DNA of 23,457 nucleotides from a virus: positions 1-23,457 of the IMG/VR virus record IMGVR_UViG_3300031963_000941; one strand, given 5' to 3'. The position numbers and the translations under genes were made by a program. Below the pieces are notes generated by a model. The model was given only the letters and a program-made list of their open reading frames with translations. It ran no database searches and was not told the origin of the DNA. Below, one piece after another: positions 1 to 5,707 of this stretch; position 1 is the first letter of the stretch; each line of letters begins with the position of its first letter.

Positions 1-49
1 GGCATGCAAGTTGGGCAACATAGTGGATATCTGATTATGGGTTCACGAC

Positions 50-79
50 AAAAAAGCAAGCAGGATCTGCTTACTTTTT
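50..79 (-). terminator. Intrinsic terminator ending the leftward small-gene cluster
   Basis: On the minus strand GTAAGCAG and CTGCTTGC form an 8-bp stem with one G-T wobble (plus-strand arms 56-63 and 67-74) around a 3-base loop, followed by six Ts (plus-strand As at 50-55). The plus strand also has a T run (75-79) after the stem, so the structure could stop transcription from both sides. It overlaps the stop codon of the last small ORF (71-73), which fits the end of a leftward transcript. Confidence 0.7.
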
Positions 80-133
80 AGGTTTCTTTACAGTGCCACC
101 AGGTGTGGTGCGGACTATTTCGTAGTACGACAT
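71..133 (-). CDS. Possible 20-residue peptide
   Basis: This is a very short ORF from an ATG at 133 to a TAA at 71-73. The product is 20 residues, starting MSYYEIV and ending in a basic, proline-containing tail (VKKPKK). Its start lies inside the end of the preceding ORF in another frame (19-base overlap), as in the translationally coupled genes upstream, and its stop sits inside the terminator stem. No family is recognised. The tight placement between an upstream gene and the terminator is the only argument that it is real, and it may simply be a chance ORF. Confidence 0.3.
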   Translation of the reverse strand: MSYYEIVRTTPGGTVKKPKK

Positions 134-264
134 GGTTTCTTTGGTTTAGGTTGTGCAAGAATTTCTTTAACTATTTTGGCTGCTGCCTTTTTCATTGCGT
201 GTTCGGTAGAAGGTAATCCTAACATATCAAACAGCATGTTGTAACTTGGTTTTTTCTTTGCCAT
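115..264 (-). CDS. Small basic protein of unknown function (49 aa)
   Basis: This ORF of 49 residues starts at an ATG (262-264) that overlaps the TAA stop of the preceding gene as TAATG, a typical coupling arrangement. The product opens with a lysine run (MAKKKPSY), has a short probable amphipathic helix (roughly residues 9-38, with MLFDMLGLPS and KKAAAKIVKEIL), and ends in a Lys/Pro-rich tail. No catalytic motif, signal peptide or membrane segment is seen, and no family is recognised. It belongs to the leftward cluster of small genes. A small nucleic-acid-binding or regulatory role would be a guess from its charge only. Confidence 0.6.
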   Translation of the reverse strand: MAKKKPSYNMLFDMLGLPSTEHAMKKAAAKIVKEILAQPKPKKPCRTTK

Positions 265-569
265 TATTTTCGGTTTAAAATTCTATCAATTGCATTAACG
301 ACTGTTTGTTCTGCTTCTGGGTTAGAACTAACCACACGAACTTTGCTTCTTAAAAGATCTTGCTGGTAAGCCATTAGATTTTTAGTACTTAATAACCAGG
401 TTGCATCCCATTCTTCTTTGTCTATATTATAGGCAAAAGTCTTTTTCCAATCTTTAGCTAATGGATAAAGCTTGTCGCCTAACTTAATGAAATGCTTTTT
501 ACCGACTGTGCCTATTTGTAAGGCTGCAATATTTTTTTCTCTAGTAGTCATGATTAAATTTTTTGCCAT
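264..569 (-). CDS. Hypothetical phage protein (101 aa)
   Basis: This is a soluble, mixed-charge protein of 101 residues with no signal peptide or membrane segment. Its centre is rich in Lys, Trp and Tyr (DKLYPLAKDWKKTFAYNID, then EEWDATWLLS). The C-terminal part looks helical (AEQTVVNAIDRILNRK). The start at 569 overlaps the end of the preceding gene by 16 bases. A second in-frame ATG at 551 (MTTREKN) lies just past that gene's stop and has a more A/T-rich lead-in, so it could be the true start and would shorten the protein by six residues. The stop overlaps the next start as TAATG. I do not recognise a family; the function is unknown. Confidence 0.75.
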   Translation of the reverse strand: MAKNLIMTTREKNIAALQIGTVGKKHFIKLGDKLYPLAKDWKKTFAYNIDKEEWDATWLLSTKNLMAYQQDLLRSKVRVVSSNPEAEQTVVNAIDRILNRK

Positions 570-931
570 GGTACTTGTCCTACGCCGTCTGTGATACCGA
601 CCATAGAAGCAACTAATTGGGGTAATAAAGAATAGTAATCTTCAGGTACTTCTACTTGTAAAGTTTGGTGATTAGAACGTAATTCGTAACCATTTAATCC
701 TTTGTAAGTGTAAACTTTTAAACCAGGTAAAGTAGTAGGATCGAAATTAACTGCTGGGTTAATTTTATTTTTGCCCTTAAGCAAAAACTGTTTAATAGCA
801 GTAAATTCTTTTCCGTCCGGAACATACAAACGAGTTTTAGTCGTATTAACTGGTCCATTATTATTTCCCATACCGTAAAAGTATTTAACGGGAACGTCTT
901 TTTCGATTTTGTGAAAATAAATGCTTGGCAT
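554..931 (-). CDS. Hypothetical phage protein (125 aa)
   Basis: This 125-residue protein starts MPSIYFHKIEKDVPVKYFYG and appears beta-rich at first (alternating hydrophobic and Tyr/Phe residues). A Lys-rich stretch follows (FLLKGKNKINPAVNF), and the C-terminus holds a Tyr/Leu-rich segment (EDYYSLLPQLVASMVG). There is no signal peptide, transmembrane helix or recognisable catalytic motif, and the function is unknown. Six bases upstream of its start codon is one of two copies of a bipartite promoter-like element, so this gene may head its own transcript with the three smaller ORFs downstream. Its stop overlaps the start of the 101-residue gene, suggesting coupled translation. Confidence 0.75.
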   Translation of the reverse strand: MPSIYFHKIEKDVPVKYFYGMGNNNGPVNTTKTRLYVPDGKEFTAIKQFLLKGKNKINPAVNFDPTTLPGLKVYTYKGLNGYELRSNHQTLQVEVPEDYYSLLPQLVASMVGITDGVGQVPWQKI

Positions 932-937
932 ATCTTG

Positions 938-988
938 TTATTTTTATAGGGTAAATGTACAGGATTCTTCCCAAAGTAAAAAATGTTT
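938..988 (-). promoter_or_regulatory. Bipartite promoter-like element, copy 1
   Basis: Read on the minus strand, AAACATTTTTT (plus 978-988) is followed by exactly 18 bases and then TACATTTACCCTAT plus an A-rich run (plus 938-959), ending 6 bases before the ATG of the 125-aa gene. The same two boxes with the same 18-base spacing precede the 93-aa gene. TACATTTA differs by one base from the Bacteroidetes -7 consensus TAnnTTTG. The repeat and spacing are seen in the sequence; promoter function is inferred. Confidence 0.6.
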
Positions 989-993
989 TAGAA

Positions 994-1275
994 TTATTTT
1001 ATTCTTTTACAAATAACTTCTTTACTACTATTTTTTCTCTTTCTCAATAATGAGACTTTGTAAATCCTATCAGGAAATAATTTAATTAAATCACGTAAGT
1101 AAGGATTGAAAAGATCTGGCAAAATGAATTCATATCCCTCTTCTAAATTTTGTAAAAGCTGATATAACTTTTTTTCCCTTTCTATTGTTTCGGGTCTTCT
1201 AGGGTGACCTGAAGGAGATTTGTCTGTCTTAACAATTTGGATAGTGTCCAAATCGAATTCTTTAAATTTATTCAT
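994..1275 (-). CDS. Hypothetical basic phage protein (93 aa)
   Basis: This 93-residue, strongly basic protein begins MNKFKEFDLDTIQIVK, has a basic segment (SGHPRRPETIEREKKLYQLL) leading into a probable helix, and ends in a very basic tail (LLRKRKNSSKEVICKRIK). No zinc-binding or helix-turn-helix motif is convincing, and there is no signal peptide or membrane helix. The charge is compatible with DNA or RNA binding, but that is inference only. The second copy of the bipartite promoter-like element lies immediately upstream, so the gene probably begins a transcript. It is separated from the next gene by 62 bases that hold the first promoter copy. Confidence 0.75.
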   Translation of the reverse strand: MNKFKEFDLDTIQIVKTDKSPSGHPRRPETIEREKKLYQLLQNLEEGYEFILPDLFNPYLRDLIKLFPDRIYKVSLLRKRKNSSKEVICKRIK

Positions 1276-1280
1276 TTGTC

Positions 1281-1332
1281 TTATTTTTTATAAGGCAAAT
1301 GTAAGAGATAAGTGCGAGATAAAAAAATGTTT
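1281..1332 (-). promoter_or_regulatory. Bipartite promoter-like element, copy 2
   Basis: On the minus strand AAACATTTTTT (plus 1322-1332), 18 bases, then TACATTTGCCTTAT and an A-rich run (plus 1281-1303) end 5 bases before the ATG of the 93-aa gene. TACATTTG is an exact match to the Bacteroidetes -7 box TAnnTTTG. The upstream box overlaps the stop codon of the 107-aa gene. Compared with copy 1 the downstream box has two substitutions and one single-base indel, while the spacer sequences are unrelated, as expected for a conserved promoter and not a duplicated segment. Confidence 0.65.
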
Positions 1333-1654
1333 ACGGATGTAACCAGATGTTGCACTCGTTCTGGATCTTGACCCAGCCAATCCCACTTTCGTAAACTTCC
1401 CAAAATCCACGCTTAGTACGTTTTGCCCGACGTCCTGCTAATAAGGGGTTGCGTGTAATGGTCATAAATCGTAATCCTGGAGCCGCTGCTAAGGCAACGC
1501 GGACTGACCCAGATCTCAACATGGGTTTTAATTGGGTGAGCGTAATAGGCGCTAGACTGAGTTTATCCCAATCTAAATTGGTTGCCAGTGCTGGTTTCTT
1601 AGGTGTCATATAACTATAATGCAGAAAGTGTTCTGTGATTAAATAAACTTCCAA
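1331..1654 (-). CDS. Hypothetical phage protein (107 aa)
   Basis: This 107-residue protein starts MEVYLITEHFLHYSYM. The middle is rich in hydrophobic and proline residues (TPKKPALATNLDWDKLSLAP). The C-terminal half contains a basic cluster (LLAGRRAKRTKRGFWEVY) followed by an aromatic segment (IGWVKIQNECNIWLHP). The codons here are somewhat more GC-rich than in neighbouring small genes. An in-frame ATG at residue 16 is an alternative start. No domain is recognised, and no signal peptide or catalytic motif is visible. It lies 20 bases after the end of the 146-aa gene on the same strand and is probably co-transcribed with it. Confidence 0.7.
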   Translation of the reverse strand: MEVYLITEHFLHYSYMTPKKPALATNLDWDKLSLAPITLTQLKPMLRSGSVRVALAAAPGLRFMTITRNPLLAGRRAKRTKRGFWEVYESGIGWVKIQNECNIWLHP

Positions 1655-1674
1655 CTGAGCAAAGATAACTAAAA

Positions 1675-2115
1675 TTATTTAAATATCGGTGATTCCACAG
1701 AATAATAATCATCCATGGCCAGCATAAAACTTTCACAGGCCAGAAACACTTTGGTTAAGTCATGGTAATTCTGTGGACCGTGTTGGGTGTGCTTCTTTAA
1801 TTCCTTGCACCACACGTAAGCTTTGGCTAATGCCTGCTGATATTCTTTGTCGTCATCAAAGATCATCTTAAACAAATCCCAATGCTTGGCAATCCGATAG
1901 GAGATCTCGCTGACTATTTGTCTTTCCATAACAGTGAGTTTGGGACGCATGACATTATCGCCAAAGCGTTTGTACTGATCGATAGCATGTAATGCGTATT
2001 GGTCCACAATTTTCAAACCATAAGTCTTGTTAATGGTACGGAAGTTATACAGATTGTATTCGATAAACTTGTCTGCCAGGGAGTCTTGTAAGTTTTTATC
2101 TAAATTTAGGTCCAT
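1675..2115 (-). CDS. Hypothetical helical phage protein (146 aa)
   Basis: This 146-residue protein appears almost wholly alpha-helical (for example DKFIEYNLYNFRTINK, YALHAIDQYKRFGDN and YQQALAKAYVWCKELKKH). It carries several His and Asp/Glu residues but no clear metal-binding signature, and no signal peptide or membrane segment. It starts inside the last codons of the 94-aa gene (20-base overlap in a different frame), which suggests coupled translation. I do not recognise a family. Its position next to the structural genes could mean an accessory assembly protein, but its strand is opposite to theirs, so an early or middle regulatory role is just as possible. Confidence 0.75.
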   Translation of the reverse strand: MDLNLDKNLQDSLADKFIEYNLYNFRTINKTYGLKIVDQYALHAIDQYKRFGDNVMRPKLTVMERQIVSEISYRIAKHWDLFKMIFDDDKEYQQALAKAYVWCKELKKHTQHGPQNYHDLTKVFLACESFMLAMDDYYSVESPIFK

Positions 2116-2380
2116 CGTCGGAGGAATTTATTAGTTTTTGTGCCATGTCTTGTCCTCCTTTCTGGAAGATTTCCTCGTAGTTCTGTGCGACAAAGTCTCC
2201 AGTACTGGCGTAAACTGGTAGAGGCGCCTTCGTCTGCAGTGCTTTCATGCGCATTGCTCGTCCTTGCATCTCTTTGTTAAACTGTTCTTGAAGTTCAGTC
2301 ATGAGTTTTTTCTGACGCAATTTAAGATCTTCGTTTCTTTTTTGGACTTTCTTTCTGTGCTCTTTAGCTTTTTTACCCAT
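2096..2380 (-). CDS. Small basic coiled-coil protein (94 aa)
   Basis: This 94-residue protein is the first gene of the leftward cluster. The N-terminal half is very basic and predicted to form one long helix or coiled coil (roughly residues 1-50; KKAKEHRKKVQKRNEDLKLR, then a Glu/Gln/Met-rich stretch). The C-terminal half is less charged (LPVYASTGDFVAQNYEEIFQ). No signal peptide, membrane segment or known motif is seen, and its function is unknown. The start is set by the ATG at 2378-2380, immediately beside the divergent control region shared with the structural genes. Its tail overlaps the start of the 146-aa gene. Confidence 0.75.
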   Translation of the reverse strand: MGKKAKEHRKKVQKRNEDLKLRQKKLMTELQEQFNKEMQGRAMRMKALQTKAPLPVYASTGDFVAQNYEEIFQKGGQDMAQKLINSSDDGPKFR

Positions 2381-2442
2381 AAATTATCTGCATTTTAGAT
2401 GCCATATATACTCATAGTATAAAAGTCTAATTTATGGCATCT
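2381..2442. promoter_or_regulatory. Divergent control region with nested inverted repeats
   Basis: The 53 bases between the leftward and rightward gene blocks must hold both outward promoters. A perfect 10-bp inverted repeat (AGATGCCATA at 2397-2406, TATGGCATCT at 2433-2442) encloses a second perfect 6-bp one (TATACT 2407-2412, AGTATA 2416-2421, 3-base loop). The right arm contains the start codon of the 156-aa gene (2434-2436), so in the rightward RNA the AUG would pair with the left arm. An operator for a dimeric repressor or an RNA structure limiting translation are both possible. Confidence 0.55.
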
Positions 2443-2904
2443 GGTCCGATATCTTCTTTTAAATCCGTGGTGGAGTATTTGAGAACTCTATCCTTATCCC
2501 ATGTGAATGTTAAACAATTCACTTTCGGGCAGCTTAGTGATCTAGACATCGAAACTAACACTCAGTATCCTGTCAAGTATCCACTAGTCATGCTCATCCC
2601 TAGACGCGCGGACATAGATGCTGGGGGTAAGGTAGAGTTCTCTTTCGCACTTTCTGTACAGGATATTACCAACTACGATTTGGATATTGAGGAAGATCAA
2701 CTGAATACGACGTTTATGATTTTACAAGATTTGCTTTCTCGTATCCGTCAAACCACTTGGGACGAAGTGGAAGTCTACTTGGATGTGCCAGTAGTATGTC
2801 GTCCGTTTGTGGAAAGCTTCAACAACAACCTAACTGGTTGGAGTGCAGAAGTTGTGTTCGAAGTGAAGAATCCATTTAATAATTGTGACGCAGCTTTTAA
2901 CTAA
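2434..2904 (+). CDS. Probable tail completion / neck protein
   Basis: This soluble 156-residue alpha/beta protein is the first of the rightward structural genes. Early in the chain it shows SHVNVKQFTFGQLSDLDIET followed by the hydrophobic strand YPLVMLIPR. Mid-protein there is a helix with NTTFMILQDLLSRIR, and near the end a conserved-looking GWSAEVVFEVKNPF with a single Cys. I recall this pattern from small neck or tail-completion proteins of Bacteroidetes phages, but this is recollection, not a search. The gene's stop overlaps the next start as TAATG. The next gene looks HK97 gp10-like, which supports a role at the head-tail or tail-terminator joint. Its start codon lies in an inverted-repeat arm. 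Confidence 0.6.
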   Translation: MASGPISSFKSVVEYLRTLSLSHVNVKQFTFGQLSDLDIETNTQYPVKYPLVMLIPRRADIDAGGKVEFSFALSVQDITNYDLDIEEDQLNTTFMILQDLLSRIRQTTWDEVEVYLDVPVVCRPFVESFNNNLTGWSAEVVFEVKNPFNNCDAAFN

Positions 2905-3311
2905 TGGCTAATACAGTAAAACAAACATACAACAAGATTGCTAGGAGATTGGAACAAGTACTCCAAATGCAAGCACCTATAGATACTGGTCGATTAAAAA
3001 GATCTATCGCTGTTGCGTTTGACGAAAATGGATTTGTGATTTACGATCCCACTGGTTATGGATTTTATACCCACGCGGGAACAGGTAGAGAAGCTGCAAC
3101 ATCTGGAGATAATCCCCGTAGCATTTACGATGCGTTAAGCAACAAAAAATACAATCCGAATCCCGGTCAAGGTAAAGGTGGAATTAAACCAAGATATTGG
3201 ATGAACTTTTCGGATTCAGTGTATCAAATGATAGATGACGAATTGGAAAAAGCTTACTCCGAAGAACTAGAAGAAGACATAACCAAAATGTTAAATAAAG
3301 CAGCTGCATGA
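2904..3311 (+). CDS. HK97 gp10-like head-tail/tail component
   Basis: This 135-residue protein opens with a helix (TYNKIARRLEQVLQMQ), then APIDTGRLKRSI, the signature-like stretch of HK97 gp10-type tail-completion proteins. It continues with a beta strand (NGFVIYDPTGYGFYTHAGTG) and closes with an acidic C-terminal helix (DDELEKAYSEELEEDITKML). The length is normal for that family. HK97 gp10-like proteins act at the head-tail or tail-terminator interface, and the same role is inferred here. Translation is likely coupled on both sides: the start overlaps the previous stop by one base, and the stop overlaps the next start as ATGA. Confidence 0.65.
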   Translation: MANTVKQTYNKIARRLEQVLQMQAPIDTGRLKRSIAVAFDENGFVIYDPTGYGFYTHAGTGREAATSGDNPRSIYDALSNKKYNPNPGQGKGGIKPRYWMNFSDSVYQMIDDELEKAYSEELEEDITKMLNKAAA

Positions 3312-4069
3312 TAACTTTTAAGATAGACGATAAGAAGTACAAAATTCAGACCATTACAATCTCTGACTATTACAGAATTAAAAAACATTTGTTGTTAGAT
3401 CATCTGGCAGAGAAATATGAAATGCTTAGTCAACTGACTGGTTGTTCTATTGAAGACATTTCTAGAATTCCTTACAACGAGTTAATAGAAATCTTCGCAC
3501 TGTTAGAAATCATGGTTCAAAAAAGTCTACTTGAACAAGTAAGTGTGGCAAGTAAAATTTCTTTAGGTGGAGTGGAATATGGATTAGTAGATTTCGATCG
3601 TATGACGCTAGGAGAATTTTCAGATTTAGATGTGTTGGTAAACGATCCTAATGCTGATAACAAATTGCACGAAATGATGGCAATTCTTTATCGTCCAATT
3701 GTGAAGCAAAGACTTTTTAGTTACGATGTGAGTGATTACGATATGGCGGAATACAAAGAGCGATGTAAACTATTTTTAGACTTACCACTTAAGCACACAA
3801 AAGCAGTGACCACTTTTTTTTTGCTTTTCGAACTAGCATCTTCCGGAGCTACAGAAATCTTTTTGAAAGCAAATCCGAGGAAACGCCAGGAGATGAAAAG
3901 AAAAATCAACAGAGTATTAGCAGGCACTGGTACTCCACAATCGCCATACTTGCAGATCGTGATCCGCTTAAAGTACAAGCAGTCACTCAATTGGGTATCA
4001 GAGAAGCTTTCAATTTTATGGCTTGGACTTATGACGAAAATAGGAAAGCTGAATCCGAATCTAAAGTAA
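3308..4069 (+). CDS. Tail assembly chaperone, unshifted (G-like) product
   Basis: This 253-residue product begins MITFKIDDKKYKIQTITISD, a beta strand followed by helices. The core is helical (MTLGEFSDLDVLVNDP around residues 98-113) and includes MMAILYRPIV, a pattern I associate with tail assembly chaperones, which bind the tape measure protein before tube assembly. A run of nine Ts (3814-3822) follows codons for VTT. Beyond it, the -1 frame (to 4080) reads as more protein-like than this frame, with a helix containing REAFNFMAWTYDENRKAE. The sequence therefore suggests a programmed frameshift as in lambda G/GT. The 0-frame stays open for about 80 codons after the run, longer than usual. The chaperone role is inferred. 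Confidence 0.6.
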   Translation: MITFKIDDKKYKIQTITISDYYRIKKHLLLDHLAEKYEMLSQLTGCSIEDISRIPYNELIEIFALLEIMVQKSLLEQVSVASKISLGGVEYGLVDFDRMTLGEFSDLDVLVNDPNADNKLHEMMAILYRPIVKQRLFSYDVSDYDMAEYKERCKLFLDLPLKHTKAVTTFFLLFELASSGATEIFLKANPRKRQEMKRKINRVLAGTGTPQSPYLQIVIRLKYKQSLNWVSEKLSILWLGLMTKIGKLNPNLK

Positions 4070-4080
4070 GAAGAATATAA
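3308..4080 (+). CDS. Tail assembly chaperone, -1 frameshift (GT-like) fusion product
   Basis: If ribosomes slip back one base on T TTT TTT (3814-3820), residues 1-171 of the chaperone are joined to an 86-residue extension read from 3820 to the TAA at 4078-4080, giving 257 residues. The extension contains RHWYSTIAILADRDPLK and GIREAFNFMAWTYDENRK, which looks like a folded helical domain and resembles the T part of GT-type chaperones. The next gene starts 9 bases later. Both products are of similar size, which is atypical. The alternatives are a sequencing error in the T run or a real frameshift mutation. Confidence 0.5.
3814..3822 (+). other. Slippery T9 run, candidate -1 frameshift site
   Basis: Nine consecutive Ts contain the heptamer T TTT TTT in the chaperone frame. 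Both tRNAs can re-pair perfectly after a one-base backward slip. It lies where the 0 and -1 frames overlap, and I found no equally good heptamer before the convincing -1-frame sequence begins (about 3925). Confidence 0.55.
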
Positions 4081-4089
4081 AAAGTTATA

Positions 4090-5706
4090 ATGATAACCGC
4101 AGTCAATTTTAGACCAAAGTTTTATTCACCAGGATACAATCCTATTATTTGGTCTGTGACTAGTGACAAAGCACAACTCACTACCATATTTGATTTTTCT
4201 TATGTGTTCGATGTGTACATTGACGGTGTTTACATCAACAGATTTATTCAACGTCCTAATCCATCCGGAGCGGGTATGATTGATGTGGCTCCAATTGTAG
4301 AACCATTTTTAGAGATCGGAGATTTTGCCAACGAAGTAGGAGCAGAGATTAGCAAACCATTTAAGATGGGTAGCAATGCAATTTGCAACGTTAAGCTTTA
4401 TGCTGGAGAACAATATCGTGCAACTTCTGGGGCGCCACTGCAGGTTTACGATGGTTTAGGAAATGGCGGAGGTAATATTGGAAATCCAAGTTATCCATTA
4501 GGAGCGCAAGGATATTTTGACGATATGGATCCCACAGACGATAACGATATTCTGCCTGTAATTGTGATTCCAACTTCTTTAAATTGGAAAGAACAACAAG
4601 CACATTTGGCTGCACAAGAAGCTAACGCAGCAGACTATTATGGACTGTTCGGTTACGTTGCTCCTTATGTGTTAAAGAACAATACCATTTATCCGCCAAG
4701 CACATGTGGTGGTCCTGGTTTATTTCTTTCAGAAGCACCAAGATCTATTGCTGGTGGTGCATGGCAAACCACAACTGCCACTCCAAGTTATAACATTACA
4801 GCCGAAGCTTTAGACTATGATCGTTACACTGTGACATTCTTAAATCGTAATCCGGTGTATGAATACTTCCAAGGATCTCCAAGTTTGTTACAGAGTGCAT
4901 CTCCAAAAGTTGCTTGGTTTACTTTCTATTCTGCAACTGGAGCAATTGGAGAATACGCTATCGGTAACTATGAAGTTAACTTTGGTGGTGGACCAAGATA
5001 TCAGTGTGGAGGTTCAATCGCAAGTTCTGGAACTGGATCATTTTCTAATTTCGACAATCAGGAATTTTTAAGCCTTAGAGTTGGTCCAAAAGATCTAGAC
5101 GATTTAGGAGTTTGGACTTCTTTAGGTACTGTTCCTGAGTATTACACTGTGCAGTTGTTTAACGAATTAAACATTACTGGAAGTTGTGGATACACTGGAG
5201 CACCAACCGTTCCTGTTTCTGAATTATTAACCATTGACATTGTGGAAGATTGTTACTCTTATTTGTATCCGCGTGCAAGAGTCGCTTGGTTAAACTCTTT
5301 AGGTGGTAGAGACTATTGGAACTTTACCATGAAGGCAGAAGAAACTGTAGACACCACTGGACAAGATTTCTATCAAACAGAAGTAGATTGGAGTGCAACA
5401 ACCCCAGTCGTTTTGTCTAATGACACGACACAAAATTGGCTCAAAGGTGGTGTAAGACAATACAACAAATCTGTTCGAAGAAAATGGACAATTACTTCTG
5501 ATTTCCTAACTCAAGATCAAGTCGAGTTTTTGAAAGGTGTAGTAATGAGTTCTCAAAATTGGGTATACATAGGACAAGATGATTTTCCTTACACATGTAA
5601 AGTAAGTGAACAATCTTACACAGTTAAAACAATTAAACAAATAAAACTGTACACTGCTAACTTCACGCTAGAACTTAGCACAGAACAGTCAATGCAAAAT
5701 ACCTAA
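4090..5706 (+). CDS. Putative distal tail / tail-tip structural protein (538 aa)
   Basis: This 538-residue beta-rich protein has no signal peptide or membrane segment. The N-terminal domain starts MITAVNFRPKFYSPGYNPII and includes YVFDVYIDGVYINRF. The middle is rich in Gly, Tyr and Asn, with scattered Cys. The C-terminal region has a strand-rich pattern (residues about 410-535) with GGRDYWNFTMKAEETV, a basic YNKSVRRKWTIT and QNWVYIGQDDFPYTCKV. It resembles, from memory, tail-tip or distal tail proteins of Bacteroidetes phages in which a C-terminal beta domain packs on the tube. It lies between the chaperone and the tape measure, and its stop is followed directly by the 1433-aa gene (one base between), so the two are probably made together for one complex. 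Confidence 0.5.
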   Translation: MITAVNFRPKFYSPGYNPIIWSVTSDKAQLTTIFDFSYVFDVYIDGVYINRFIQRPNPSGAGMIDVAPIVEPFLEIGDFANEVGAEISKPFKMGSNAICNVKLYAGEQYRATSGAPLQVYDGLGNGGGNIGNPSYPLGAQGYFDDMDPTDDNDILPVIVIPTSLNWKEQQAHLAAQEANAADYYGLFGYVAPYVLKNNTIYPPSTCGGPGLFLSEAPRSIAGGAWQTTTATPSYNITAEALDYDRYTVTFLNRNPVYEYFQGSPSLLQSASPKVAWFTFYSATGAIGEYAIGNYEVNFGGGPRYQCGGSIASSGTGSFSNFDNQEFLSLRVGPKDLDDLGVWTSLGTVPEYYTVQLFNELNITGSCGYTGAPTVPVSELLTIDIVEDCYSYLYPRARVAWLNSLGGRDYWNFTMKAEETVDTTGQDFYQTEVDWSATTPVVLSNDTTQNWLKGGVRQYNKSVRRKWTITSDFLTQDQVEFLKGVVMSSQNWVYIGQDDFPYTCKVSEQSYTVKTIKQIKLYTANFTLELSTEQSMQNT

Positions 5707-5707
5707 T

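Noticed and set aside
1-49. A tRNA-like stretch (GGGTTCACGAC) near the left edge
   Set aside because: The bases on either side of the TTC loop cannot form a T-arm stem, and no cloverleaf can be drawn. The first 49 bases hold only short open stretches that could be the end of a neighbouring gene, and nothing can be assigned.
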